This document shows, one piece after another, positions 8,715-17,217 of a stretch of DNA of 64,000 bases (the stretch's first letter is position 1; each line of letters starts with the position of its first letter). The stretch lies in assembly GCA_035943635.1 (NCBI GenBank), contig DASZBX010000067.1, forward strand, positions 1 to 64,000, read 5' to 3'. Source of the DNA: DASZBX01 sp035943635. GTDB taxonomy: Bacteria; Actinomycetota; Actinomycetes; Streptomycetales; Catenulisporaceae. Under the pieces are notes generated by a model. The model worked only from the letters and a program-made list of their open reading frames with translations. It had not been told where the DNA came from and ran no database searches. Position numbers and translations under genes: made by a program.

Positions 8715-8797
8715 CGAGATCCCCTCCCGGCCGTCAGTGTGCCAGGAGGGCGGGAGGCTAGGAAGTACCCGAGCCGGGATCCGATCGAGTCGGCTGG

Positions 8798-9010
8798 TCA
8801 GAGATGCAGGATTGCCGCATCGTAGAGCGGGATCATCTTGTCGGCGGTGACGAGTGTCAGACCTTCGATCCGGGCTTGGGCGATCAGCATTCGATCGAAC
8901 GGGTCGTTGTGGTGCTATTGCCGGGTCTCTTCGGCAGCCGAAGTGCGGATCCGAGCGGGAACGTCGGCCAGCCACCGGAGCACGACGTGGGTGTCGCGCA
9001 GAAGCCTCAT
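8798..9010 (-). pseudogene. Remnant of a PIN-domain (VapC-like) toxin
   Basis: The frame starts MRLLRDTHVVLRWLAD with the first PIN acidic residue (DTH), runs 31 codons to an in-frame TAG at 8917-8915, then continues in the same frame as NDPFDRMLIAQARIEG and TLVTADKMIPLYDAAILHL to a TGA at 8798. The middle of a normal PIN protein of about 130 residues, including the conserved E-I-A-x-K segment, is missing. Its ATG overlaps the antitoxin stop (ATGA), as in intact toxin-antitoxin operons. The toxin is therefore inactivated by an internal deletion. Confidence 0.85.
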
Positions 9011-9291
9011 GAACCGGTTCCGGGGGAAAACGCTCCGTCTCCGGCGAAAGCGGATACCACGTCCTCGGGCAGTTCGTCGAAGCCCTCATGGACGACGACC
9101 TTGTTCCGCCAGGCTCCCGGCTTGCGGTCGGGCCGCGGCCGGCGGAACGGGATGATCTTGGCGATGGGTTCGCCCGCCCGGTTGATGGTGATCTCCTCGC
9201 CGCGTTCGACGCGGGCGAGGATTCTGGAAGACTGGTTCTTTGCCTCGTGCACGTTGTACTCGATCGGATCATTCGACTCGAACACCGACAT
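9007..9291 (-). CDS. Phd/YefM-type antitoxin, orphaned
   Basis: A 94-residue protein with the Phd/YefM N-terminal fold (YNVHEAKNQSSRILARVERGEEITINRAGEPIAKIIPF), which normally binds operator DNA. The C-terminal acidic tail would normally neutralise the PIN toxin. AAGGAGG precedes the ATG. The partner downstream is a deleted PIN gene, so this antitoxin has lost its local toxin. It may persist as a DNA-binding relic or act against a related toxin elsewhere. Confidence 0.9.
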   Translation of the reverse strand: MSVFESNDPIEYNVHEAKNQSSRILARVERGEEITINRAGEPIAKIIPFRRPRPDRKPGAWRNKVVVHEGFDELPEDVVSAFAGDGAFSPGTGS

Positions 9292-9415
9292 GGCGCGACC
9301 TCCTTAGCCCACTGGCTTGGTCTACCCAGGCAGGCAGTAACCGGCCACCTGAAGCACGCAACCTGCATAGGCCGGCGCGGCTCGCGTATCCCGGAGCCTT
9401 GGCGCAGTGGACCGC

Positions 9416-10435
9416 CTACCCGCGGGAAAGCTCGGCAGGCTGGACCTCGTCCTCGGCCCCGCGAGTGCGCATGGCCATCAGGACCCGCCATGCGCTGAGC
9501 CACACCGCACAGGCGCCGGCCATGTGGCACAGCACGAGCCATGCGGGCAGGCCGGTGAAGTACTGCGTGTAGCCGATCACGGCCTGCAGGGCCAGGACCA
9601 GGAACAGGTCGCGGGTCGCGCGCACGATCTGCTCGGGCGCGTCGGTGGCCTTGAGCGCGAACCACAGCGCCACTGTCAGGCCGACCACGATGAACACCAG
9701 GTCAGCGTGCGCCTGGGTGATGTCCACCGGCACGAAAGGCAGGCGCTTGCCTGCGTCAGCCGACCCGGAGTGCGGGCCGGTCCCGGTGACCAGGGTGCCC
9801 ACGATCACCACGGCGCCGACCGCGGCCGTCAGCACGACGGTCAGCCAGCGCAGTTCGCGCTGGACCAGCAGGCTCGGGCGCCCGTCGCCTTCGCGGCTGC
9901 GGATCCACAGGACGTACGAGATGGCGATCATGCCGGTCGACACGCAGAAGTGCACGGCGACCCAGATCGGCGCCAGGTGCGTGCGCACCGAGATGCCGCC
10001 GATGATCGCCTGGGCCACGACGCCCCAGAACAGCAGCCAGGACAGGCCGGAGAGGACGCGACGGCGCGGGCTGCGCCGGACCGTGGCGATGATCGCGGCG
10101 CCGACCGCGGCGGTGACCGCATAGGTGAGCATCCGGTTGGAGAACTCGATGATCCCGTGGTAGCCGAGCGAGGAGACCGGCACCAGCGAACCGGCCGTGC
10201 ACTCGGGCCAGTCCGGGCAGCCGAGCCCGGACTGGGTCAGCCGGACCGCGCCGCCGGTGATCACGATCAGCGTGTTGGCGATCACGGCGCCGAGGCAGGC
10301 CAGCTGCACGGTCCGCTCGCCCGGATGCCAGCCGCGGCCCCAGATCCGGGCCCAGCGCCCGCCGGAGGCGCGCTCGGCCGGCCCGGCTTCCGCGTCGGCG
10401 CGCTGCTGGGGCACCGTGGCCGTGGTCTCGTTCAC
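9416..10435 (-). CDS. ctaA: Heme A synthase (COX15/CtaA family)
   Basis: A 339-residue multi-pass membrane enzyme that oxidises heme O to heme A for cytochrome c oxidase. Conserved features are the first helix with ITGGAVRLTQSGLGCPDWPEC (paired cysteines in the first outer loop), EFSNRML after a histidine, and VRTHLAPIWVAVHF in the second half. Eight helices are expected. It is the third gene of a run with an ABC exporter, 7 bp behind the permease gene. In actinobacteria this trio is usually beside the suf operon, as here. Oxidase maturation is further represented by two SURF1 genes near 49 and 54 kb. Confidence 0.95.
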   Translation of the reverse strand: MNETTATVPQQRADAEAGPAERASGGRWARIWGRGWHPGERTVQLACLGAVIANTLIVITGGAVRLTQSGLGCPDWPECTAGSLVPVSSLGYHGIIEFSNRMLTYAVTAAVGAAIIATVRRSPRRRVLSGLSWLLFWGVVAQAIIGGISVRTHLAPIWVAVHFCVSTGMIAISYVLWIRSREGDGRPSLLVQRELRWLTVVLTAAVGAVVIVGTLVTGTGPHSGSADAGKRLPFVPVDITQAHADLVFIVVGLTVALWFALKATDAPEQIVRATRDLFLVLALQAVIGYTQYFTGLPAWLVLCHMAGACAVWLSAWRVLMAMRTRGAEDEVQPAELSRG

Positions 10436-10442
10436 GTCTGTC

Positions 10443-11339
10443 CTACTCCCACTTGAAGGTGCGTGCGGCGGCGGCGATCGCCAGGACCGCCCAGCCGGCC
10501 AGGATGCCCACGGGCCCCCATGGCATGGCCGAGCCCTGCTGGAGCACGTCGCGCAGGCCGTCGGTCAGCGCGCTGATCGGCAGGAACTGGAGCACCGAGC
10601 GTGCGTCGGCGCCGTACTTGGTCAGCGGCACGACCACCCCGCCGGCGGCCAGGAAGACCAGGAACACGAAGTTCGCCACGGCCAGCGTCGCTTCGGCCCG
10701 CAGCGCCCCGGCCAGCAACAGGGCCAGCCCGCTGAACGCGGCCGTGCCGAGCACCAGCAGGAGCAGCACCGCGAGCGGCGACCCGTGCGGCGACCAGCCC
10801 ATGACCAGCGCGATCGCGATCAGCAGGACCAGCTGCACGCACTCGACCAGCAGGATGCTCAGGCTCTTGCCCAGCAGCAGCCCCCAGCGCGGCAGCGGGC
10901 TGGCGCCCAGGCGCTTGAGCACGCCGTAGCGCCGCTCGAACCCGGTGGCGATGGCCTGGCTGGTGAACGCGGTGGACATCACCGCCGCGCCGATGACGCC
11001 CGGCGCGAAGTAGTCGATCCGGCTGCCGGTGACCGTGCCGATCTTCTCGGCCGAGAACACGATCAGCATCAGCGCCGGGATCACGATCGCCAGCAGCAGC
11101 TGCTCGGCGTTGCGCAGCAGCAGCCGGCTCTCCAGCCGGGCCTGGGCCAGCACCATCGCGGCAGGTTTGGCGGCCTTGGGCGCGGGCCGGAAGGAGCCGG
11201 GGGCGCGCAGCGGGCCGGAACCGCGGTCGGTGATCGTGACCGGGCCGTCCGCGGGGGCGGGGCCGGGGGAGCCGGCGGCGGCGCCGTCGGTGTCCGGGCG
11301 CGGGCCGAGCCCGGCGTTGTCCAGTGCGGAGGCGGTCAT
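10443..11339 (-). CDS. ABC-2 type exporter permease
   Basis: A 298-residue membrane protein starting MTASALDNAG. Its ATG overlaps the stop of the ATPase gene (ATGA), showing translational coupling. After a Pro/Ala-rich cytoplasmic stretch of about 65 residues it has six hydrophobic segments typical of ABC-2 permeases (AEQLLLAIVIPALMLIVF, YFAPGVIGAAVMSTAFTSQ, FLPISALTDGLRDVL). It works with the ATPase just upstream. The substrate is unknown; the conserved position next to ctaA suggests a role in respiratory biogenesis. Confidence 0.9.
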   Translation of the reverse strand: MTASALDNAGLGPRPDTDGAAAGSPGPAPADGPVTITDRGSGPLRAPGSFRPAPKAAKPAAMVLAQARLESRLLLRNAEQLLLAIVIPALMLIVFSAEKIGTVTGSRIDYFAPGVIGAAVMSTAFTSQAIATGFERRYGVLKRLGASPLPRWGLLLGKSLSILLVECVQLVLLIAIALVMGWSPHGSPLAVLLLLVLGTAAFSGLALLLAGALRAEATLAVANFVFLVFLAAGGVVVPLTKYGADARSVLQFLPISALTDGLRDVLQQGSAMPWGPVGILAGWAVLAIAAAARTFKWE

Positions 11340-12268
11340 CGCAGGTCCCGTCCGGTCAGATCGAGGAAGACGTCTTCCAGGCTGCGCTGCTCGACGGCCA
11401 GGTTGCGCGGCATGACGTCCAGGTCGGCGCACCAGGCGGTGGCCGCGGCCAGGCTGCGCGGGCTGATCTTGCCGTCCACCCGGTAGCTGCCCGGGCTGGT
11501 CTCGCGGATGGTGCAGTCCGGCGCGAGGGCCGCGGCCGGCGCGGCCAGGTCCAGCCCGGCCGGGGCGTCGAACCGGATCGAGTCGGTCCGGGCGGTGGAG
11601 TCGGCCAGCCGCTGCGGGGTGTCGTACGCGATCACCCGGCCGGCGTCCACGATCGCCACCTTGTCGGCCAGCCGTTCGGCCTCGTCCAGCAGGTGGGTGG
11701 TCAGGATGATGGTCACCCCGTCCGCGCGCAGCTGCTCGATCAGCTCCCAGGTGGCCCGCCGGGCCTGCACGTCCAGCCCGGCGGTCGGCTCGTCCAGGAA
11801 CACCAGCTCGGGCCGGCCGACCACGGCCAGCGCCAGGGACAGCCGCTGCTGCTGCCCGCCGGAGAGCCGGCGGAACGAGGTCTTGCCGCACGAGTCCAGC
11901 CCGAGCCGCTCGGCCAGCGCGTCCACGTCGAGCGGGTCGGCGTACAGCGAGGCGATGTGCCGGAGCATCTCCATCGCCCGCACGGCCTGGTAGATCCCAC
12001 CGGACTGGAGCATCACGCCGACCCGCGGCCGCAACTCGGCCGCCTGGGCCACCGGGTCCAGGCCGAGCACCCGGACCGACCCGGCGTCCGGCCTGCGGTA
12101 GCCCTCGCAGCACTCGATCGTGGTGGTCTTCCCGGCGCCGTTCGGGCCCAGGATCGCGGTGAGCGAGCCGGATTCGACCGTCAGGTCGAGTCCGTCGACC
12201 GCGGTCTTGGCGCCGTAGCGCTTCACCAGTCCCCGCAGTTCGACGGCGGGCGGGTGTTGCTCATGCAT
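11336..12268 (-). CDS. ABC exporter ATP-binding protein
   Basis: A 310-residue ATPase starting MHEQHPPAVELRG. Walker A is GPNGAGKTT, the signature RLSGGQQQRLSLA, Walker B LVFLDEPTAG and the H-loop TTHLLDEAE. The C-terminal 80 residues are the accessory domain common to drug/lipid ABC-2 exporters. There is no GGAGG before the ATG; instead TAGACT lies 7 bases upstream, so the transcript may be leaderless. The short palindrome ACGGT/ACCGT (12281-12293) overlaps that promoter. It drives the permease encoded next. Confidence 0.93.
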   Translation of the reverse strand: MHEQHPPAVELRGLVKRYGAKTAVDGLDLTVESGSLTAILGPNGAGKTTTIECCEGYRRPDAGSVRVLGLDPVAQAAELRPRVGVMLQSGGIYQAVRAMEMLRHIASLYADPLDVDALAERLGLDSCGKTSFRRLSGGQQQRLSLALAVVGRPELVFLDEPTAGLDVQARRATWELIEQLRADGVTIILTTHLLDEAERLADKVAIVDAGRVIAYDTPQRLADSTARTDSIRFDAPAGLDLAAPAAALAPDCTIRETSPGSYRVDGKISPRSLAAATAWCADLDVMPRNLAVEQRSLEDVFLDLTGRDLR

Positions 12269-12551
12269 GACGGGGAGTCTACGGTTTGACCGTTGCGCGC
12301 TCTGCCACGGGGTGTGGCTTAGCGGGAGGGTGGGGTCGGTGGTCGGGTGGTGTTCGCGGAGTTCATGAGCTGTGGTTTTTCGGGGTTCCGCGGGTGGGTG
12401 TGACTTTTCTGATAGTTGCGTCGGGGCGTGATGGTTGGCACTGTGCATGGTTGTGTGGGGTGTGCGGGTGGCTTGAGGAGCGGGCGGGGGTGGGCGAAAG
12501 TGATCAAACAGTCATTCCACTTGCGGCTGAGCCCGCGAGTGCATGGGCTGG

Positions 12552-13010
12552 TCAGGGGAGATGCCACCGCAGCCACCACGGTAGGTGGCTTCCGGCGAAT
12601 GGGTTGTTGAGGGTGCTTGCGAGATAGCGCGCGTCTAAAGGGGCGATGGCTCGGCGGAGTTCGCGGGTGGCCTTGGGGCTCATCGTGTGCAGGACTGCTT
12701 CGAGCAGGGTGCGCGCGTGCATGTCTTGCCAAATCGTCGTGCCGTAGTCGTAGTCGTAGCCGTAGTCGTAGCCGTAGCCGTAGCCGTAGCCGTCGGTGTG
12801 GTGTTCGTGTGGTCCGGCTCGTCTGGTTGGGCGCGTCCATGTGCGGAATGCGCCGGCGAGGGTTCCGGGGGCCAGGCTGTTGCGCCGTTCGAACTGGCTG
12901 ATCTGGCGGTTCGTCGCGGCAGACAGGCCGCGGATGACTTCGCGGGAACCGTGGATGCGGCGGTGGCGGCGCAAGTGTGCGCGGATCTCGCCCGGGGATC
13001 GGCGAGCCAT
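12552..13010 (-). CDS. Hypothetical protein with Gly-Tyr/Asp-Tyr dipeptide repeat
   Basis: A 152-residue basic protein starting MARRSPGEIRAHLRRHRR (ATG at 13010 with GGAAG upstream). The N-terminal third is Arg-rich. The middle carries eight dipeptides of GY or DY type (DNA 12742-12789). The C-terminal part, MHARTLLEAVLHTMSPKA then RELRRAIAPLDARYLASTL and PWWLRWHLP, resembles a small conserved actinobacterial hypothetical family I recall but cannot name. Function unknown. It is convergent with nothing obvious and divergent from sufR. Confidence 0.65.
   Translation of the reverse strand: MARRSPGEIRAHLRRHRRIHGSREVIRGLSAATNRQISQFERRNSLAPGTLAGAFRTWTRPTRRAGPHEHHTDGYGYGYGYDYGYDYDYGTTIWQDMHARTLLEAVLHTMSPKATRELRRAIAPLDARYLASTLNNPFAGSHLPWWLRWHLP
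12742..12789. repeat. Eight 6-bp tandem units (YCGTAG)
   Basis: Eight consecutive hexamers CCGTAG or TCGTAG. On the minus strand they encode alternating Gly/Asp and Tyr within the hypothetical gene. Unit gain or loss would change length without changing frame. Confidence 0.9.
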
Positions 13011-13094
13011 GGGCGCTTCCAGCAAGATCGGGTGTGGTGGGCCTTCGGCCGTGCGATCCCAGTCACAGCCCGTCCCCGGACCAGCTCGAAGTTA

Positions 13095-13111
13095 GGTAAC
13101 CCTTGGTTGCC
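13095..13111 (+). promoter_or_regulatory. Candidate operator upstream of sufR
   Basis: Imperfect inverted repeat GGTAACC and GGTTGCC, three bases apart, with one mismatch. A possible promoter TTGGTT-N16-TAAGCT (13103-13130) overlaps it, and the GTG of sufR follows at 13143. Position suits autoregulation by SufR. Confidence 0.5.
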
Positions 13112-13142
13112 ACCCCGGAATGAATAAGCTCACAATGGTGTT

Positions 13143-14108
13143 GTGAAAACCATGGGAGTAGTGGATCAGGAAGCGCAGGCGGCCATGCCCGCCTCTGCCG
13201 GCCTGCCCGCCACTTCCACCTCAACCGGCACACCCGCAGCGCACGCCTCATCCCTGTCAGGCATAACAGCCGCCGCGGCCAATGCCTTCCCGACCGTCGA
13301 CCCGACCTGTGAGCCGGACGCCGACCCCGCCGCCGCGCCCGCGAACGCCGCCGTCGCCGAGGACCGCGAGGGCACCCGCAACCGGGTCGCCCGGCTGATC
13401 CTGGCCAACGGCTCGGTCACCGCGGCCGACCTGGCCACCCGGTTGGGCCTGACCGCCGCCGGAGTGCGCCGGCACCTGGACGCGCTGCTCGCCGAGGGCC
13501 TGATCGAGGCCCGCGAACAGCGGGTCTACGGCCAGCGCGGCCGCGGTCGGCCGGCCAAGATCTTCGCGCTGACCAGCCAGGGCCGGGCCGTGTTCCACCA
13601 CGCGTACGACGCCCTAGCCCAGGACGCGCTCGGCTTCATCGCCGAGCTCGGCGGGGAGCAGGCCGTGGCCGCGTTCGCCCGCCGCCGGTTCGCCGAGCTG
13701 GCCGCGCGCTACGGCGCCGACCTGGCCGCCGCGGACCCGGCCGAGCGGGCCCGGCTGCTGGCCGAGGCGCTGACCACCGAGGGCTACGCGGCCTCGGCCG
13801 GCGCGCAGACCTCCCAGGGCCGGTCGGCCGGATCGGCCAGGCCCTCGCCGTCCGCCGCGGCCGCCCAGGGCCAGCAGCTGTGCCAGCACCACTGCCCGGT
13901 GCAGAACGTCGCCGAACAGTTCCCGCAGCTGTGCGAGGCGGAGACCGAGGCCTTCGCCGAGTTGCTCGGCACCCATGTCCAGCGCCTCGCCACCATCGCC
14001 CACGGCGACGGGGTGTGCACCACGTTCATCCCGGCCGCACCGGCCGCAAGACCACGGGCGGCCGGCCAGCCGGCCCTCCCGGCGTACGAAGGAGACGGAT
14101 CAGCATGA
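13143..14108 (+). CDS. sufR: SufR-type Fe-S-sensing repressor of the suf operon
   Basis: A 321-residue ArsR/DeoR-like winged-helix protein. Residues 1-75 are a low-complexity Ala/Pro/Thr-rich extension unusual for the family. The HTH follows (VTAADLATRLGLTAAGVRRHLDALLAEGLIEAREQ). A second cysteine-rich C-terminal domain contains Cys247, Cys251 and Cys264 (CQHHCPVQNVAEQFPQLCEA) and a later GVC, suited to an Fe-S cluster. In other actinobacteria SufR represses suf when its cluster is loaded. The stop overlaps the sufB ATG (ATGA). The GTG start lacks a good ribosome site, so the exact N-terminus is uncertain. Confidence 0.88.
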   Translation: MKTMGVVDQEAQAAMPASAGLPATSTSTGTPAAHASSLSGITAAAANAFPTVDPTCEPDADPAAAPANAAVAEDREGTRNRVARLILANGSVTAADLATRLGLTAAGVRRHLDALLAEGLIEAREQRVYGQRGRGRPAKIFALTSQGRAVFHHAYDALAQDALGFIAELGGEQAVAAFARRRFAELAARYGADLAAADPAERARLLAEALTTEGYAASAGAQTSQGRSAGSARPSPSAAAAQGQQLCQHHCPVQNVAEQFPQLCEAETEAFAELLGTHVQRLATIAHGDGVCTTFIPAAPAARPRAAGQPALPAYEGDGSA

Positions 14109-15514
14109 GCACCACTCACCCCGAGCTTGAGACGCTGGGCCGGTACGACTTCGGCTGGGCCGACCCGGACACCGCCGGCGCGACCGCCCGGCGCGGCCTG
14201 AACGAGGACGTGGTCCGGGAGATCTCGGCCCTGAAGAACGAGCCGGAATGGATGCTGAAGAACCGGCTCAACGCGCTGCGCCTGTTCGGCAAGAAGCCCA
14301 TGCCGAACTGGGGCGCGGACCTGTCCGGGATCGACTTCGACAACATCAAGTACTTCGTCCGGGCCACCGACAAGCAGGTCACCTCCTGGGACGACCTGCC
14401 GGTGGACATCAAGGACACCTACGACAAGCTCGGCATCCCGGAGGCGGAGAAGAAGCGCCTGCTCTCCGGCGTCTCCGCGCAGTACGAGTCGGAGACCGTG
14501 TACCACTCGATCAACGAGGACCTCGAGCGCCAGGGTGTCATCTTCATGGACACCGACACCGCGCTCAAGGAGCACGAAGACATCGTGCGCGAGTACTTCG
14601 GCACGATCATCCCGGCCGGGGACAACAAGTTCTCCGCTCTGAACACCGCGGTCTGGTCCGGCGGCTCGTTCATCTACGTCCCGCCGGGCGTGCACGTGGA
14701 GATCCCGCTGCAGGCCTACTTCCGGATCAACACCGAGAACATGGGCCAGTTCGAGCGCACCCTGATCATCGTGGACGAGGGCTCGTACGTGCACTACCTC
14801 GAAGGCTGCACCGCCCCGGTGTACAGCTCCGACTCGCTGCACTCGGCCGTGGTCGAGATCGTCGTGAAGAAGAACGCCCGGGCCCGCTACACCACGATCC
14901 AGAACTGGTCCAACAACGTCTACAACCTGGTCACCAAGCGCGCCGCGGCGCACGAGGGCGCGACCATGGAGTGGATCGACGGCAACCTCGGTTCCAAGGT
15001 CACCATGAAGTACCCGGCCGTGTGGCTGCTCGGCGAGCACGCCAAGGGCGAGACCCTGTCGATCGCCCTGGCCGGCGAGGGCCAGCACCAGGACGCCGGG
15101 TCCAAGATGGTGCACGCCGCGCCGCACACCTCCTCGACCATCGTGTCCAAGTCGGTGGCCCGCGGCGGCGGCCGCACCTCGTACCGCGGCCTGGTGCAGA
15201 TCAACCAGGGCGCGCACCACTCGAAGTCGAACGTGAAGTGCGATGCGCTGCTGGTCGACACGATCAGCCGGTCCGACACGTACCCCTACGTGGACGTGCG
15301 CGAGGACGACGTGTCGATGGGCCACGAGGCCACCGTCTCCAAGGTCTCCCAGGACCAGCTGTTCTACCTGATGAGCCGCGGCATGGCCGAGGACGAGGCG
15401 ATGGCGATGATCGTGCGCGGCTTCGTCGAGCCGATCGCGCGCGAGCTGCCGATGGAGTACGCACTCGAGCTCAACCGGCTGATCGAGCTGCAGATGGAGG
15501 GCTCGGTCGGCTGA
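14105..15514 (+). CDS. sufB: Fe-S cluster assembly scaffold SufB
   Basis: A 469-residue protein with the standard SufB start (YDFGWADPDTAGATARRGLNEDVVREIS) and core (GSFIYVPPGVHVEIPLQAYF, YLEGCTAPVYSSDSLHSAVVEI, NQGAHHSKSNVKCDALLVD, SRGMAEDEAMAMIVRGFVEPI). It forms the SufBCD complex on which clusters are assembled. AAGGAG lies upstream and the ATG overlaps the sufR stop. A 129-bp gap separates it from sufD, longer than other gaps in the operon. Confidence 0.97.
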   Translation: MSTTHPELETLGRYDFGWADPDTAGATARRGLNEDVVREISALKNEPEWMLKNRLNALRLFGKKPMPNWGADLSGIDFDNIKYFVRATDKQVTSWDDLPVDIKDTYDKLGIPEAEKKRLLSGVSAQYESETVYHSINEDLERQGVIFMDTDTALKEHEDIVREYFGTIIPAGDNKFSALNTAVWSGGSFIYVPPGVHVEIPLQAYFRINTENMGQFERTLIIVDEGSYVHYLEGCTAPVYSSDSLHSAVVEIVVKKNARARYTTIQNWSNNVYNLVTKRAAAHEGATMEWIDGNLGSKVTMKYPAVWLLGEHAKGETLSIALAGEGQHQDAGSKMVHAAPHTSSTIVSKSVARGGGRTSYRGLVQINQGAHHSKSNVKCDALLVDTISRSDTYPYVDVREDDVSMGHEATVSKVSQDQLFYLMSRGMAEDEAMAMIVRGFVEPIARELPMEYALELNRLIELQMEGSVG

Positions 15515-15643
15515 CCGGGCCGGGCCGCCGGGCCGGCCGTCGCCGACCCGGCCGCCGTGCGCATCCTCGGCCCGGGCTGTCCGGGCCGGGACGTTTTGTC
15601 AGAAGCTCGATCCACCGGCACGACCAGGAACGAAAGACGACTG

Positions 15644-16867
15644 ATGGCTGAGACGAACAAGGGCGCGAGCATCGCCGCGGGGGTGGCGGTGGGCCGCGAG
15701 GGGGACGGGGCCCGGCTGGCCGGCCCCGGCACCGGCCGCACCCACTCCGAGGTGCTCGCCTCCCGCGGCGAACGGCTGACCTCCTTCGACCCGGGCGCCT
15801 TCCCGGCGCTGACCGGGCGGGAGGAGGACTGGCGGTTCACCCCGCTGGCCCGGCTGCGCGGGCTGCACCAGGACCCGGCCCCGGACGGCAAGGTCGCGGT
15901 CACGGTGACCGGCGCCGACCCGGCCTGGGTGGAGACCGTGGACCGGTCCGACGCCCGGCTGGGCGAGGCCGGGGAGCCGACCGACCGGGCCGGCGCGCTC
16001 GCCTACGCCGGGTTCGGCCAGGCCACCGTCGTCACCGTGCCCAAGGAGACCGAGGCGGCCGAGCCGATCCGGATCGCCCTGCACGGCGAGGGCGGCGTCG
16101 CCCTCGGGCACGTGCAGGTCCGGGTGGAGCGCTTCGGTTCGGCCGTGGTCGTGCTCGAACACACCGGTTCGGCCGTGTACTCGGACAACGTCGAGTTCGT
16201 GCTGGGCGACGGCGCGAAGCTGACCGCCGTGATCCTGCACGACTGGGACGGCGACGCGGTGCACCTGTCCCAGCAGCACGCCAAGCTGGGCCGGGACGCG
16301 ACCTTCAAGTCGGTCAACGTCACCTTCGGCGGCGACCTGGTCCGGGTCGTGCCGAGCGTGCACTACACCGGCCCCGGCGGCGACGCCGAACTGCTCGGCC
16401 TGTGCTTCGCCGACGACGGCCAGCACCTGGAGCAGCGCCTGTTCGTCGACCACGCGGTCCCGCACTGCCGGTCCCGGGTCACCTACAAGGGCGCGCTGCA
16501 GGGCGCCGACGCGCACACCGTCTGGGTCGGCGACGTGCTGATCCGGGCGAACGCGGAGGGCACCGACACGTACGAGCTCAACCGCAACCTGGTGCTCACC
16601 GACGGCGCCCGGGCCGACTCCGTGCCCAACCTGGAGATCGAGACCGGCGAGATCGCCGGGGCCGGGCACGCCTCGGCCACCGGCCGGTTCGACGACGAGC
16701 AGCTGTTCTACCTCCAGGCCCGGGGCATCACCGAGGCCGAGGCCCGCCGGCTGGTCGTGCGCGGCTTCTTCGCCGAGGTGATCAACCAGATCGGCCTGCC
16801 CGACCTGCAGCAGCGGCTGACCGACAAGGTCGAGGCCGAGCTGGCCCGGACGGTGGTGCCGGCATGA
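15644..16867 (+). CDS. sufD: Fe-S cluster assembly protein SufD
   Basis: A 407-residue SufBD-fold protein starting MAETNKGASIAAG. Typical features are the N-terminal TGREEDWRFTPL motif, the beta-helix core and the C-terminal NLEIETGEIAGAGHASATGR and FYLQARGITEAEARRLVVRGFF. It pairs with SufB and SufC in the cytoplasm to donate electrons and iron for cluster assembly. Its stop overlaps the ATG of the Rieske gene. Confidence 0.96.
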   Translation: MAETNKGASIAAGVAVGREGDGARLAGPGTGRTHSEVLASRGERLTSFDPGAFPALTGREEDWRFTPLARLRGLHQDPAPDGKVAVTVTGADPAWVETVDRSDARLGEAGEPTDRAGALAYAGFGQATVVTVPKETEAAEPIRIALHGEGGVALGHVQVRVERFGSAVVVLEHTGSAVYSDNVEFVLGDGAKLTAVILHDWDGDAVHLSQQHAKLGRDATFKSVNVTFGGDLVRVVPSVHYTGPGGDAELLGLCFADDGQHLEQRLFVDHAVPHCRSRVTYKGALQGADAHTVWVGDVLIRANAEGTDTYELNRNLVLTDGARADSVPNLEIETGEIAGAGHASATGRFDDEQLFYLQARGITEAEARRLVVRGFFAEVINQIGLPDLQQRLTDKVEAELARTVVPA

Positions 16868-17214
16868 GCGGCCAGACCGCGACCCCGCCGGACCAGGCCT
16901 ACGTGAAGGTCTGCGAACTGGCCGAGCTCGAAGTGGACGCGCCGCGGGCCGAGGACGTGGACGGGGTGCCGGTGGCCCTGGTGCGCGACCGGGCCGACCG
17001 GGTGCACGCGCTCCACGACATGTGCTCGCACGCGAACGTCCCGCTGTCCGAGGGCGAGGTCCTGGACGGCGAGATCGAGTGCTGGCTGCACGGCTCCACC
17101 TTCGCGCTGGACACGGGCAAACCCAGCTGCCTGCCGGCCGTCGAACCCGTCCCCGTCTATCCCGTCAAGATCGAAGACGGCGCTGTGTACGTCGCCGTGA
17201 ACCAGGAGAACTAA
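16864..17214 (+). CDS. Rieske-type ferredoxin subunit in the suf operon
   Basis: A 116-residue Rieske [2Fe-2S] protein, with ligands Cys54-x-His56 (CSHAN) and Cys73-x2-His76 (CWLHG). It resembles the small ferredoxin of non-heme iron oxygenases. Between sufD and sufC it is standard for actinobacteria; there it probably serves as an electron carrier or cluster client. The ATG overlaps the sufD stop, and sufC starts 3 bp after its own stop. Confidence 0.94.
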   Translation: MSGQTATPPDQAYVKVCELAELEVDAPRAEDVDGVPVALVRDRADRVHALHDMCSHANVPLSEGEVLDGEIECWLHGSTFALDTGKPSCLPAVEPVPVYPVKIEDGAVYVAVNQEN

Positions 17215-17217
17215 CCG

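Noticed and set aside
9292..9415. Possible tRNA between the antitoxin and ctaA genes
   Set aside because: No cloverleaf with a T-loop GTTCRA and acceptor pairing could be found.
12742..12789. Tandem GTAG-containing repeat as a CRISPR or regulatory array
   Set aside because: Units are only 6 bp with no spacers and lie inside an open coding frame.
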